DNA of 64,000 bases from Kutzneria sp044547355 (GCF_044547355.1 NZ_JBIUAG010000011.1:264774-328773), one strand, 5' to 3'; numbered from the stretch's first letter, positions 43,088-53,587 are shown. Notes: generated by a model not told the origin, from the letters alone. Program-made: numbers and translations.

Positions 43088-43603
43088 ATGCCCATCGAGA
43101 TCGTCGAAGGGGACATCACCGCCCAGCAGGTGGACGTGATCGTCAACGCCGCCAACACCTCCCTGCTCGGCGGCGGCGGTGTCGACGGCGCCATCCACCG
43201 CCGCGGCGGGCCCGAGATCCTCGCCGAGTGCCGCAAGCTCCGCGCCGGCCACTACGGCCGTGGGCTCAAGGTCGGCCAGGCCGTCGCCACCACCGCCGGC
43301 CGCCTGCCGGCCCGCTGGGTCGTGCACACCGTCGGTCCCGTGTGGTCCGACACCGAGGACCGCTCGGCGTTGTTGGCCGACTGCCACCGCAACTCCCTCC
43401 GCGTGGCCTCCTCACTCGGTGCCGCCACCGTCGCCTTCCCCGCCATCTCCACCGGCATCTACCGCTGGCCCCTCGAATCGGCGGCCGAGATCGCTCTGTC
43501 GACGGTCGCCGAGGAACTGGCGCTGGACACGTCGGTGCGGACGGTGCGCTTCGTCCTGTTCGGACGCGCCGCCTACGACATCTTCCACTCCCACCTACCC
43601 TGA
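43088..43603 (+). CDS. Macrodomain protein (O-acetyl-ADP-ribose deacetylase type)
   Basis: The 171-aa protein is a complete macrodomain: VIVNAANTSLLGGGGVDGAIHR near residue 20, and PAISTGIYRWP near residue 118, which line the ADP-ribose pocket. Family members hydrolyse O-acetyl-ADP-ribose or ADP-ribosylated proteins. It is coupled to a phosphoribosyltransferase gene upstream. A paired hairpin lies 14 bp beyond its stop. Confidence 0.9.
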   Translation: MPIEIVEGDITAQQVDVIVNAANTSLLGGGGVDGAIHRRGGPEILAECRKLRAGHYGRGLKVGQAVATTAGRLPARWVVHTVGPVWSDTEDRSALLADCHRNSLRVASSLGAATVAFPAISTGIYRWPLESAAEIALSTVAEELALDTSVRTVRFVLFGRAAYDIFHSHLP

Positions 43604-43617
43604 CACCCCCCTTTTCT

Positions 43618-43740
43618 GCCACATGCGCTTCCCATTTGGCGTCACATGCCACATGGGAAGCGCATGTGGCGCACCCCCGGCTTTGATGCCACATGCGCTT
43701 CCCATGTGGGTTCAGATGCCACATGGGAAGCGCATGTGGT
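43618..43740. terminator. Two tandem CACATG-type hairpins (bidirectional terminator)
   Basis: Two near-identical inverted repeats stand in a row: 43618-43640 with 43648-43670, and 43688-43710 with 43718-43740. Each arm is about 23 bp with core CACATGCGCTTCCCA. They separate the convergent macrodomain and PucR-type genes. The same element family recurs at 48140-48261. Confidence 0.75.
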
Positions 43741-43803
43741 GAAAGGGGAGTGGTTGGCGGGGTGATGGGCGTTTGTGGAGCGGGACGCCGTCGCGGCGCG
43801 GTG

Positions 43804-45384
43804 TCACTTCGTGAGGCGGAGTTGGAGTTGGGCGACGAGGCGTTGGTCGGGGTCGTCGAGGTCGAGGCCGCTGAGTTCGCAGGCGCGGCGGACGCGGTAG
43901 CGGAGGGTGTTGGGGTGGACGTGCAGGCCGGCGGCGGCGGAGCGGACGTCGCCGAAGGCGTCGAGGTAGGCCAGCAGGGAGCGGCCGATGTCGGTGCCGG
44001 CCAGGGGATCGAGGCGGGGATCGCGGATGCGGGGGTTGTCGGAGAGCAGGGTGAGGGTCTCGCTGAGCAGGACCTGGGTCCGCACGTCGGCGAGGGCGGC
44101 GACGGTGACCTCGGGGCGGGCGGCGATGGCGTCGAGGACGCGGTCGGCCTCCTGCCGCGACACGGGCACGTCGGCGAGGCCGGCGACGACGGAGCCGATG
44201 CCGGCCTGGACGGTGAGCCCGAGGTGCCGGCTGGTGGCGGAGACGGCGTCCCGGGTCATGGCGGTGACGGCGCCGGCGTCGGAAACCTCGGGCAGCAGCA
44301 CGTAGACCCGGCCGCCGATGGGGGTGACGAGCGCGGACCGGCGGTACGAGGCGGCGTGCACGGAGATGATGCTGATCATGTCGGCCCGGTGCAGCTCGAC
44401 CTCGGATCGGGTGCGATCGGTGCTGCGCAACAGGAAGGCCACGACGGCGGCGGGTTTCCGCGGGTCGGCGCCGATCTGGCCGGCGACGGACACGCCGGTG
44501 ATGCGGCCGTCGAGCACTCCGGTGAGCAGGTTCTCCCGCAACCGAAGCCCGGCGCTGGCGGTGTTGCGGTGCTGCACGAGGTGCAGGGCGGTGATCCGGG
44601 CGGCCCCGAGCAGCGCCCGGTCGGCGTGCTCGGCCAGGGGATGGCTGCCCTCCTGCACCCACACGGTGCCCAGCGGCTGCGACCCGGCGTGGATGCCGAC
44701 GGCGATCCGGCGCTTGATGCCCAGCTCGGGCCGGGCGTCGATGTGCACGACGTCCTCGCCGGAGCGTAGCCGCTGGTAGACGCCCCATTCCCGGAGCATC
44801 TTGAGGTACGGCTCCGGCCCCTGCCGGCCGAGGATGGACAGCCGGCGCAGCTCATCGACCTCGTCGGAGGACCGCGAGTAGGCCAGCACACGGTTGGCGG
44901 TGTCCTCGATGCTGACGCTGCCACCGGTCAGCGCGGCGATGGTCTGGGCCAACGAGAACAGGTCGCCGAGCACCTCGCCGGCGTCGGCGTCGGCCGTGCC
45001 GCGGGCGGTGCTGACCACGTTGCGTGCCAACGACTCCAGCTGTTCCCAGCGCACTTCGGAGCGCACGTCGAGCAGGGCCACACCGGCGTCGGCGGCGGCT
45101 TGGCGCAGCGGCTCGGCGTCCTTGACGGCGACGGCGGTCGCCCCGCGCTTGCCGGCGGCCCGCACGTGCGCGGCGGCGGACTTGCCGCGGGCCCCGATCA
45201 CCAGCACCAGGTCGCCGGGGCGGGAGTCGGGGGCGTCGTCCGGGTCGAGGATCACCACGTCCCGCACCTCGGCGTCCAGGCCGTCGGGCGCGGTCAGCAC
45301 CTCGACGAACGGCTCGCCGAGGGCGAGCAGCAGCTGCTGGATGCTCGACCGGCTGATGGCCCACTCCCTTGTACGTTCGGACAA
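43804..45384 (-). CDS. PucR family transcriptional regulator of proline catabolism
   Basis: The 526-aa protein has an N-terminal PucR-type sensor (ISRSSIQQLLLALGEP), a GGDEF-like middle (RVYVLLPEVS) and a C-terminal helix-turn-helix (HVHPNTLRYRVRRACELSGLD). It is divergent from pruA and resembles PruC, the activator of mycobacterial proline utilisation. A TTG start at 45382-45384 (Leu-Ser-Glu-Arg, then WAISRSS) is chosen because family members start just there; no strong ribosome site is seen. Direct repeats at 45374 and 45406 are candidate binding sites. The apparent 1193-codon frame upstream is antisense to pruA. Confidence 0.83.
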   Translation of the reverse strand: MSERTREWAISRSSIQQLLLALGEPFVEVLTAPDGLDAEVRDVVILDPDDAPDSRPGDLVLVIGARGKSAAAHVRAAGKRGATAVAVKDAEPLRQAAADAGVALLDVRSEVRWEQLESLARNVVSTARGTADADAGEVLGDLFSLAQTIAALTGGSVSIEDTANRVLAYSRSSDEVDELRRLSILGRQGPEPYLKMLREWGVYQRLRSGEDVVHIDARPELGIKRRIAVGIHAGSQPLGTVWVQEGSHPLAEHADRALLGAARITALHLVQHRNTASAGLRLRENLLTGVLDGRITGVSVAGQIGADPRKPAAVVAFLLRSTDRTRSEVELHRADMISIISVHAASYRRSALVTPIGGRVYVLLPEVSDAGAVTAMTRDAVSATSRHLGLTVQAGIGSVVAGLADVPVSRQEADRVLDAIAARPEVTVAALADVRTQVLLSETLTLLSDNPRIRDPRLDPLAGTDIGRSLLAYLDAFGDVRSAAAGLHVHPNTLRYRVRRACELSGLDLDDPDQRLVAQLQLRLTK

Positions 45385-45418
45385 CCCGATGTCGCCAAGC
45401 TTAGCCGTTCGAACAACA
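45374..45418. promoter_or_regulatory. Direct repeats, likely PucR-type operator
   Basis: CGTTCGGACAAC (45374) and CGTTCGAACAAC (45406) match in 11 of 12 positions, spaced 32 bp (about three helical turns), in the 93-bp gap between the regulator and pruA. The left copy overlaps the regulator's own start. Confidence 0.55.
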
Positions 45419-45477
45419 CGCCGCCGGGCGAGGCTGCATAGCCTTTGGCCATCGACGACGTCGCCGAAGGAGTGCCA

Positions 45478-47103
<1,626 letters not shown>

Positions 47104-47107
47104 TTTC

Positions 47108-47160
47108 GCCACATGTGGCGCACATTCGACGCACAACGTCACATGTGCGCCACATGTGAC
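47108..47160. promoter_or_regulatory. CACATGTG palindromes upstream of proline dehydrogenase
   Basis: A perfect palindrome GCCACATGTGGC (47108-47119) is followed by GTCACATGTG-CGC-CACATGTGAC (47138-47160) with perfect 10-bp arms. They lie between the pruA stop and the pruB ribosome site. They could be a regulator site, an RNA structure, or a relic of the same CACATG element family that brackets the locus. Confidence 0.6.
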
Positions 47161-47191
47161 ACAAACTCGATCGCAGAGAGTGAGGGAAACC

Positions 47192-48121
47192 ATGCTGCGC
47201 GCCGCTTTGCTGGCCGCCGCCCGCTCGCCGCTGGCCCGCCAGGCCGTCGAGCGCACTCCACTGGCCAAGCCGGTGGTGCGCAGGTTCGTGGCCGGGTCCT
47301 CGCTGGGTGAGGCCGTGGACGTGACCGCGTCGCTGATCGGCGACGGCCGCAAGGTCACGCTCGACCACCTCGGCGAGGACACCACGGACGCGGTTCAGGC
47401 CGCCGCCACGGTGCACGCCTACGAGCGGCTGCTGGCCGAGCTGGGCAACACCGGGCTGTCGACCGGGGCCGAGGTCTCGGTGAAGCTGTCGGCCGTCGGC
47501 CAGTCGCTGCCCAAGGACGGCGAGAAGATCGCCCTGGACAACGCCCGGCTGATCTGCGAGGCCGCCGCCGCCGTCGGCACCACGGTCACCCTGGACATGG
47601 AGGACCACACCACCACGGACTCCACCCTGGGCATCCTCGGCGACCTCCGCGTCGACTTCCCGTCCACCGGCGCGGTGCTCCAGGCCTACCTGCGGCGCAC
47701 CGAGCAGGACTGCCGCGACCTGTCCGGCGTCGGCTCCCGCGTGCGGCTGTGCAAGGGGGCCTACAAGGAGCCGGAATCCGTTGCCTACCAGGACAAGTCC
47801 GAGGTGGACCGCTCGTACGTGCGCTGCCTGCGGATCCTGATGGCCGGCCAGGGCTACCCCATGGTCGCCTCGCACGACCCGCGCCTGGTGGCCATCGCCG
47901 CCGACCTCGCCGACGCCACTGGCCGCACCCCCGACACCTACGAGCACCAGATGCTCTACGGCGTCCGCCCCGACGCGCAGCGCCAGATCGCCGCCGCCGG
48001 CAAGACGCTGCGCGTCTACGTGCCCTACGGCGACCAGTGGTACGGCTACTTCATGCGCCGCCTGGCCGAGCGCCCCGCCAACGTCGCCTTCTTCCTCCGC
48101 TCGCTGGCCACCCGCGGCTGA
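47192..48121 (+). CDS. pruB: Proline dehydrogenase
   Basis: The 309-aa monofunctional enzyme has the FAD/substrate TIM-barrel motifs VSVKLSAVG, LDMEDHTTTD, RLCKGAYKEPESVAY and ASHDPRLV, and ends with the family signature RVYVPYGDQWYGYFMRRLAERP. It oxidises proline to pyrroline-5-carboxylate for PruA, passing electrons to FAD and quinone. ATG at 47192 follows GAGGGAA. Bounded by paired hairpins after the stop. Confidence 0.93.
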   Translation: MLRAALLAAARSPLARQAVERTPLAKPVVRRFVAGSSLGEAVDVTASLIGDGRKVTLDHLGEDTTDAVQAAATVHAYERLLAELGNTGLSTGAEVSVKLSAVGQSLPKDGEKIALDNARLICEAAAAVGTTVTLDMEDHTTTDSTLGILGDLRVDFPSTGAVLQAYLRRTEQDCRDLSGVGSRVRLCKGAYKEPESVAYQDKSEVDRSYVRCLRILMAGQGYPMVASHDPRLVAIAADLADATGRTPDTYEHQMLYGVRPDAQRQIAAAGKTLRVYVPYGDQWYGYFMRRLAERPANVAFFLRSLATRG

Positions 48122-48139
48122 CCCCCACCCCCCATTTTC

Positions 48140-48261
48140 GCCACATGCGCTTCCCATGTGGGTTCAGACGCCATATAGGAAGCGCATGTGGCGTTCAAGC
48201 CGGGGGATGCCACATGCGCTTCCTATATGGGTTCTGGTGCCAAGTGGGAAGCGCATGTGGC
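48140..48261. terminator. Two tandem CACATG-type hairpins (second pair)
   Basis: The same inverted-repeat family as at 43618 recurs: 48140-48160 with 48170-48192, and 48209-48230 with 48239-48261 (core CACATGCGCTTCC). Positions that differ are often paired (for example TATATGG in one arm), as in a conserved hairpin. It separates convergent pruB and the secreted-repeat gene. Confidence 0.75.
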
Positions 48262-48271
48262 GGAAAAGGGG

Positions 48272-49090
48272 TTAGATGGCGCCGACGATCTGGATGACGG
48301 TCTGGGCGTAGCCGATGTAGGTCTTGACCTCGTTCAGCAGACCGACGAGGTCCCAGCTGGCGTTGGAGCTCCAGCCCCAGCCGTAGCCGTGCTGCATCAT
48401 GTTGTTCCACGCGTTCTTGATGGCCGGGTTGTTGCCCGACTGGTTGAAGTCGTAGTCCCGGCTGCCCGGCTCGAACGTGCCGGCCACGTGGCCCTTGTCG
48501 CTGAACACAAACGCGGTGCCGGCGCCGGTCGGGTCGCTGATCGCCATCACGATGCCGACGTTGTACGACGTCGCGCCGGACACGTGGAAGTGCCCGGAGA
48601 AGTTGTACGAGCCGTCCGGGTAGACGGTCAGGTTGGCCCAGCCGCCGACGGGCACGCCGCCGCCGAAGACGATGGTGGCGGGAATGACGATGTGGGCGCT
48701 GAGCAGCCGGCCGGCGGCGGCGGCGTTGTCGGCGCGGGCGTCGTCACGGCGCTGCGGCACCACACACACGTGGTCGTTGGCGACGGCCTCGCGCCACACG
48801 TAGCCCTGCACGCAGGTGTCGGGCCCGTAGGGACCGGTGGGGTTGACCCGGGACGCCGCCTGGGCGTTGTCGTCCTGGGTCTGGGCGCGCCGGTCGGAGG
48901 TGACGCACACGTGGTCGTTGGCCTTGGCCTCGCGCCAGACGTAGCCGAGGATGCAGGTGTCCGGCCCGTACACCGGCTGCGCGGCCGGCGAGGCGGTGTG
49001 CGCCGGAGCGGCGACGGCGACGCCCCCGCCGATCAGGCCGAGCAGGCTCAGCACGGTGGCGGCGGCGACCGCGATCAGTCGTCGAGACAT
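48272..49090 (-). CDS. Secreted protein with two GPDTC repeats
   Basis: The 272-aa protein has a signal peptide (residues 1-29). Two repeats of about 40 residues follow (YGPDTCILGYVWREAKANDH near 41 and YGPDTCVQGYVWREAVANDH near 88), each ending in HVCV, so two cysteines per repeat could form a disulfide. A C-terminal beta-rich domain (residues 125-272) has no name known to me. GPDTC modules of this kind are common in secreted actinobacterial proteins, function unknown. Confidence 0.7.
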   Translation of the reverse strand: MSRRLIAVAAATVLSLLGLIGGGVAVAAPAHTASPAAQPVYGPDTCILGYVWREAKANDHVCVTSDRRAQTQDDNAQAASRVNPTGPYGPDTCVQGYVWREAVANDHVCVVPQRRDDARADNAAAAGRLLSAHIVIPATIVFGGGVPVGGWANLTVYPDGSYNFSGHFHVSGATSYNVGIVMAISDPTGAGTAFVFSDKGHVAGTFEPGSRDYDFNQSGNNPAIKNAWNNMMQHGYGWGWSSNASWDLVGLLNEVKTYIGYAQTVIQIVGAI

Positions 49091-49193
49091 GGTTCCCCTC
49101 AGATGTGATTGGTCATCCTTGCGGAACGGAAGTGAAGTGGCCGAGCGTCACCGACCAGTCACGAATTCGAGGGCGCCGCACCTTCGGGCAGCC

Positions 49194-49646
49194 TCAGCCG
49201 AGCGCCGCTCGGGTGACCGGCCGGGGCGGGGCCGGCCAGGAAAGGATCATGGCGCTGGAGGTCTCGCCGTAGCCCCACAGGCGTTCCAGCACGGCGGTCA
49301 GCTGCTGCACGTCCCGGGCGGCGATGTGCACGATGGAGCAGACGTCGCCGGTGAGCCGGACGATGGACAGGATCTCGGCGAAGTCGGCGACCCGCTCGGG
49401 TCGCAGGGTGATGCAGCGCGGCCCGTAGCAACGCATGGACACCAGGGCTTGCACGCCGAGCCCGACGGCGGAGACGTCCACGGTGGCGCGGTAGCCGGTG
49501 ATCACGCCGGCCTCCTCCAGCCGCCGCACCCGCTGGGCGACGGTGGGCGCGGAGACGCCGAGGCGGCGGGCGAGCTCGTTGAACGAGGTCCGGGCGTCGG
49601 CCTGGAGCTCGGTCAGCAGTCCCCAGTCGAGGTTGTCCAGCTCCAT
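49194..49646 (-). CDS. Lrp/AsnC family regulator, probably of the kynurenine operon
   Basis: The 150-aa protein has the Lrp helix-turn-helix (FNELARRLGVSAPTVAQRVRRLEE, residues about 21-44) and the RAM effector domain. It starts 112 bp from the divergent tryptophan dioxygenase gene, the usual place for a local regulator, sensing tryptophan or kynurenine; this role is inferred. Confidence 0.85.
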   Translation of the reverse strand: MELDNLDWGLLTELQADARTSFNELARRLGVSAPTVAQRVRRLEEAGVITGYRATVDVSAVGLGVQALVSMRCYGPRCITLRPERVADFAEILSIVRLTGDVCSIVHIAARDVQQLTAVLERLWGYGETSSAMILSWPAPPRPVTRAALG

Positions 49647-49757
49647 CTCACGAGTGTAAGCCGCAACCGCTCCCGTCTTTACGACCGGAAGCGAACAGGC
49701 GGCCGCGACCACGCGGCGGCCATTCCCCGTGTCACTCGATCGAGCGACGATGGCGGG

Positions 49758-50570
49758 GTGAAAACCGAGCCGAAGCTGGAGTTCGCGGAGGCGAGCCCGT
49801 ACGACCGGTACGTGCACGCCTCGGTGCTGACGTCCCTGCAACAGCCCTGGTCCGACGACCCGGCCGAGATGGCGTTCCTGATCACCACCCAGGTGATGGA
49901 ACTGTGGTTCACACTGCTCGTGCACGAATGGCGCACCGCCCGCGACGCGCTGCGCCAGGACCGCCTCGGCGACGCGCTGGCGGCGCTGCGCCGCAGCCAG
50001 CCGCAACTCAAGGCGCTCAACGCCTCCTGGCAGCCGATCGCCTCGCTGACCCCGGGCCAGTTCAACTCCTACCGCTCGGCGCTGGGCGAGGGCTCGGGCT
50101 TCCAGTCGGCGATGTTCCGGCAGCTGGAGTTCGTGCTGGGGGACAAGAGCGCAAGCCTGCTCCAGCCGCACAAAGCCGTGCCGCAGGTGCACGCCGAGTT
50201 GGCGAAGGCGCTGCACGAGCCCAGCCTGTACGACGAGGTGCTGCGCTACCTGCACCGCCGCGGCTTCGACATCCCGGCCGAGGTGCTCGATCGCGACGTC
50301 TCCCAGCGCTACCAGGAGAATTCGGGCGTGGAGGCGGTGTGGACGCGGATCTACCAAGATCCACGGCATGATGACCTGGTGACCCTGGGAGAAGCACTGA
50401 CCGACGTCGCCGAGCTGGTCGGCCGCTGGCGCACCGACCACCTGCTGGCCACCCGCCGCGCCATGGGGGCCAAGCCGGGCACCGGCGGCTCGGCCGGTGT
50501 GGCCTGGCTGGAGAAGCGGGCCAACAAGGTCGTGTTCCCCGAGCTGTGGACGGCCCGCAGCCATGTCTGA
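49758..50570 (+). CDS. kynA: Tryptophan 2,3-dioxygenase
   Basis: The 270-aa haem enzyme opens the indole ring of L-tryptophan to N-formylkynurenine, the first step of the kynurenine pathway. Characteristic segments are YDRYVHASVLTSLQ, FLITTQVMELWFTLLVHEW and GQFNSYRSALGEGSGFQS, with the C-terminal WRTDHLLATRRAMG. A GTG start at 49758 is chosen. It overlaps the kynureninase start by 8 bp. Confidence 0.93.
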   Translation: MKTEPKLEFAEASPYDRYVHASVLTSLQQPWSDDPAEMAFLITTQVMELWFTLLVHEWRTARDALRQDRLGDALAALRRSQPQLKALNASWQPIASLTPGQFNSYRSALGEGSGFQSAMFRQLEFVLGDKSASLLQPHKAVPQVHAELAKALHEPSLYDEVLRYLHRRGFDIPAEVLDRDVSQRYQENSGVEAVWTRIYQDPRHDDLVTLGEALTDVAELVGRWRTDHLLATRRAMGAKPGTGGSAGVAWLEKRANKVVFPELWTARSHV

Positions 50571-51738
50571 GCTGAGCAGCCGCGCCGAGAAGGCCGACGC
50601 CTACGACCCCCTGGCCGCCAAGCGGGACCTGTTCGACCTGGACGACGGCGTGATCTACCTGGACGGCAACTCGCTGGGCGCGCTGCCCCGGCACGTGCCG
50701 GCCCGGGTCGCCGACGTGCTGAACCGGCAGTGGGGCCGGCAGCGCATCCGGGGCTGGACCGAGGAGGGCTGGTGGGACGCCCCGCAGCGGATCGGCGACC
50801 GGATCGCCCCGCTGATCGGCGCGGCCCCGGGCCATGTGGTGGTCGGCGACTCGACCAGCGTCAACGTCTTCCGGGCGGTGATCTCGGCGCTGCGCATGAC
50901 CCCGGGCCGCAACGAGATCCTGGTCGACGCCACGACCTTCCCGACCGACGGCTACGTCGCCGCGTCGGCGGCCCGGCTGGCCGGGGCCACGATCCGCCCG
51001 GTTGAGCCGAAAAACGTGCCGAACGAGCTAGACGGCGACACCGCGGTGGTGCTGCTCAACCACGTGGACTACCGTACGGGCCGCCTGCACGACATGGGCG
51101 CCCTGACCGCCGCCGCGCACGCCGCCGGGGCCCGCGTGGTCTGGGATCTGTCGCACAGCGCCGGGGCGCTGCCCGTCGACATCACCGGCCACGAGGTGGA
51201 TTTCGCGGTCGGCTGCACGTACAAGTACCTCAACGGCGGGCCCGGCGCCCCGGCGTTCTTCGCGGTGCGGCCGGATCTGCTGCCGGGGCTGGACCAGCCG
51301 CTGGGCGGTTGGTGCTCGCACCGCGACCCGTTCGCCATGGAGCCGGATTACGTTGCCGCGGAAGGGATCGCCAAGGCCCGCGCCGGCACGCCGGAGATCG
51401 TCTCGCTGCTGACCCTGGACGCGAGCCTGGACGTCTGGGACGACGTGGACCTGTGGCTGCTGCGGGCCAAGAGCCTGGCGCTGACCGAGTTCTTCGTCGA
51501 CTGCGTGGCCGAGCTGGCCCCGGCGGCCAAGAGCGTCACGCCGACCGGCGAGGACCGGGGCAGCCAGGTCTCACTGTCCTGTGTGGACGCCGAGCGGGTG
51601 ATGACCGAGCTGATCGCCAGGGGAGTGGTGGGCGACCACCGCCCGCCGGACCTGCTGCGGTTCGGCTTCACGCCGCTGTACACGCGGTTCGCGGACGCCT
51701 TGCGGGCGGCGGAAATCCTCGGTGAGATCCTGGCATGA
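50563..51738 (+). CDS. kynU: Kynureninase
   Basis: The 391-aa PLP enzyme cleaves kynurenine to anthranilate and alanine. The PLP lysine lies in VGCTYKYLNGGPGAPAF near residue 225, with YLDGNSLGALP at the N-terminus and VWDLSHSAGALPV preceding the aspartate. ATG at 50563 overlaps kynA by 8 bp, and its stop overlaps the next gene by 4 bp, so the three are one tightly coupled operon. Confidence 0.93.
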   Translation: MSELSSRAEKADAYDPLAAKRDLFDLDDGVIYLDGNSLGALPRHVPARVADVLNRQWGRQRIRGWTEEGWWDAPQRIGDRIAPLIGAAPGHVVVGDSTSVNVFRAVISALRMTPGRNEILVDATTFPTDGYVAASAARLAGATIRPVEPKNVPNELDGDTAVVLLNHVDYRTGRLHDMGALTAAAHAAGARVVWDLSHSAGALPVDITGHEVDFAVGCTYKYLNGGPGAPAFFAVRPDLLPGLDQPLGGWCSHRDPFAMEPDYVAAEGIAKARAGTPEIVSLLTLDASLDVWDDVDLWLLRAKSLALTEFFVDCVAELAPAAKSVTPTGEDRGSQVSLSCVDAERVMTELIARGVVGDHRPPDLLRFGFTPLYTRFADALRAAEILGEILA

Positions 51739-52406
51739 GGACTGCGGTCTACGGCGAGCATGCCGACAATCTCGTCGACGTCTGGGACACCGACTCCGAC
51801 ACCGTGGCGGTGCTGGTGCACGGCGGCTACTGGCGCGTGCGCTACGACCGTTCGTACCTGGCGCCGTTCGCCGAATACCTGCTGGCCCAAGGGCTTTCGG
51901 TGGCGTCGGTGGAGTACCGGCGGATCGGCAACGGCGGCGAGTGGCCGGTGCTGCACGAGGACGTGAACGCCGGCGTGGACAAGGTCGTGGAACTGTTCCC
52001 CGGCAAGCGAATCGTGCTCGTCGGCCACTCGGCCGGCGGGCACCTCGCGCTGCTCGCGGCCGACCGGCCGGGCGTGGCCAAGGTGGTGGCGTGCGGCGGC
52101 CTGTGCGACCTGGCCCGGGCCCACGAGCTGGGGCTGAGCGCCAACGCCGTGACGGAACTGCTGGGCGGCGACCTCGGTCGGCTGGCGGAGGCGGATCCGA
52201 TGAACCGCGTGCCGCCGCCCGTGCCCGTGACCCTGCTCCACGGCGATGACGACACCCACGTCCCGCTGGAGCTTTCCCGGCGCTACGCCGACAAGAGCGG
52301 CGCCGAGTTGGTGGTGCTGCCCGGGATCGGCCACTTCGAGCCGGTCGAACCCGGGGCAGCGGCCACGGTGCGAGCGATTCGATCCGAACAGGGTCAGCGG
52401 CGGTAG
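51735..52406 (+). CDS. Kynurenine formamidase-like alpha/beta hydrolase
   Basis: The 223-aa enzyme has HGGYWR near residue 29 (the oxyanion motif of the alpha/beta-type kynurenine formamidase), nucleophile elbow GHSAGGH near 95, the acid in LLHGDDDTHV and the histidine in GIGHFEPVE. It would hydrolyse N-formylkynurenine between steps 1 and 3, matching its place at the end of the kynA-kynU operon. It is not the cyclase-type KynB. Its stop overlaps a convergent secreted-protein gene by 13 bp. Confidence 0.75.
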   Translation: MRTAVYGEHADNLVDVWDTDSDTVAVLVHGGYWRVRYDRSYLAPFAEYLLAQGLSVASVEYRRIGNGGEWPVLHEDVNAGVDKVVELFPGKRIVLVGHSAGGHLALLAADRPGVAKVVACGGLCDLARAHELGLSANAVTELLGGDLGRLAEADPMNRVPPPVPVTLLHGDDDTHVPLELSRRYADKSGAELVVLPGIGHFEPVEPGAAATVRAIRSEQGQRR

Positions 52407-53260
52407 GTGTACACGGTGATGTCGGTGTTGCACGGGCTCGGCGGCAGCACCTCGACCCGCAGCTCACCGGTCGCGGTGTCGTAGTCGACGCCCTCGGCGG
52501 TGTACGCGCCGACGCAGGCGCTGGCCAGCGGCAGCTGCCCGAGCGAGGTGACGTGCGCCTTGACGTCCTGGCCGCGCAGCGGCCGCTGGAGGTCGATCTG
52601 GAGCAGCGGCTTGCTGGTCGGGTAGAGGTCGTTGTTGGAGTCGTCGGACGCGCAGATCAGCCGGGTCGAGGTCACGAAGTCGCAGCCCTGGAGGTTGCGG
52701 ACCGGCTTGTCCAGCAGCACCTTCGCGGCCAGCGGGAGGGCGCCGCCGCCGGCCGGCAGCGACGTGTTCAGTATCGGCGCCGGGAACACCAGCAGCCGGT
52801 CGACCTGGGCCAGCTCGCTGGACACCAGCCACTGCCCGTCCGGGGTGACGGCGGTGTAGGCGTTGGCGTTGGGCACGACCTCGTCGGGGCCGAGGGCGTG
52901 GGTGTACTCGTACTGCTGCCCGGTCGGCGTGGTCACCAGCATCATCTTCTGCGTGATGGTGGCGGTGGTCTGCTGGTAGGGGTCGAAGACGTAGCCGCGC
53001 AGCGAGTCGGGGTCGCCGATGTGGCCCCACCCCTCGGCCTTCAGGGTGGCCGGGATGGTGTTGCCGGCGGTGTAGTAGACCTTCACGGGCTGGCCGGGGA
53101 GTCGGACCGTGGCCACCCCCTCGCCGCCGACGGCCGCGCTGACGGTGGTCTTGTCCACCACGTGCCAGGAGTCGTGGTGGGCGTCGTTGGCCAGTGCCGC
53201 GGGCGCGGCGAGCGCGGTCAGCAGGGCCGCGGACAACACGGCCGTCACGCCACGGATCAT
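52394..53260 (-). CDS. Secreted protein of unknown function
   Basis: The 288-aa protein has a signal peptide (residues 1-24, ending ALAND) and no domain I recognise. The body is beta-rich with four cysteines near the C-terminal third (CDF, CAS, CVG, CNT), which may form disulfides. It stands alone, overlapping the formamidase stop by 13 bp on the other strand. Confidence 0.7.
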   Translation of the reverse strand: MIRGVTAVLSAALLTALAAPAALANDAHHDSWHVVDKTTVSAAVGGEGVATVRLPGQPVKVYYTAGNTIPATLKAEGWGHIGDPDSLRGYVFDPYQQTTATITQKMMLVTTPTGQQYEYTHALGPDEVVPNANAYTAVTPDGQWLVSSELAQVDRLLVFPAPILNTSLPAGGGALPLAAKVLLDKPVRNLQGCDFVTSTRLICASDDSNNDLYPTSKPLLQIDLQRPLRGQDVKAHVTSLGQLPLASACVGAYTAEGVDYDTATGELRVEVLPPSPCNTDITVYTYRR

Positions 53261-53587
53261 CGAGCTGCCTCCTTGAAGCCGATTTCGACCTGGAAAAGCT
53301 AGAAGGCGGTCGTGACCGCGTCAATGACGCGTTTTCGCTGTTCACGTCGGTGAACGAAACGGGACCCGCTTCTTGGCTCATGATGACGTCAGCGCCAACT
53401 GAAGTTCGTGTACGTGAAATGCGAAGCGCGAAATGGAGCAGTGAATTCCGGCGGATGAACGACGGGTGGCCGCCGACTGACCGTGACCCGGCGGTCACGC
53501 CACGGGGCCGATGAACGCCGTTCACTCACCCGTTCGGGTATAGCGTTGAGGCCACCTGGTACCGCTCTCACGCACGGAGTCCTGGCG
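53261..53587. other. 327-bp promoter region of the SARP gene
   Basis: A palindrome GTTCAC-GTCG-GTGAAC occurs at 53340-53355. The sequence is AT-richer than nearby coding DNA. A possible promoter-like stretch TTCACTCAC...GGGTATAGCG lies at 53521-53550, but its spacing is unusual. No small gene was seen. Confidence 0.45.

Noticed and set aside
53521..53550. Strong sigma-70 promoter before the SARP gene
   Set aside because: TTCACT and TATAGC are only 12 bp apart, too close for a standard promoter; left as a weak candidate.
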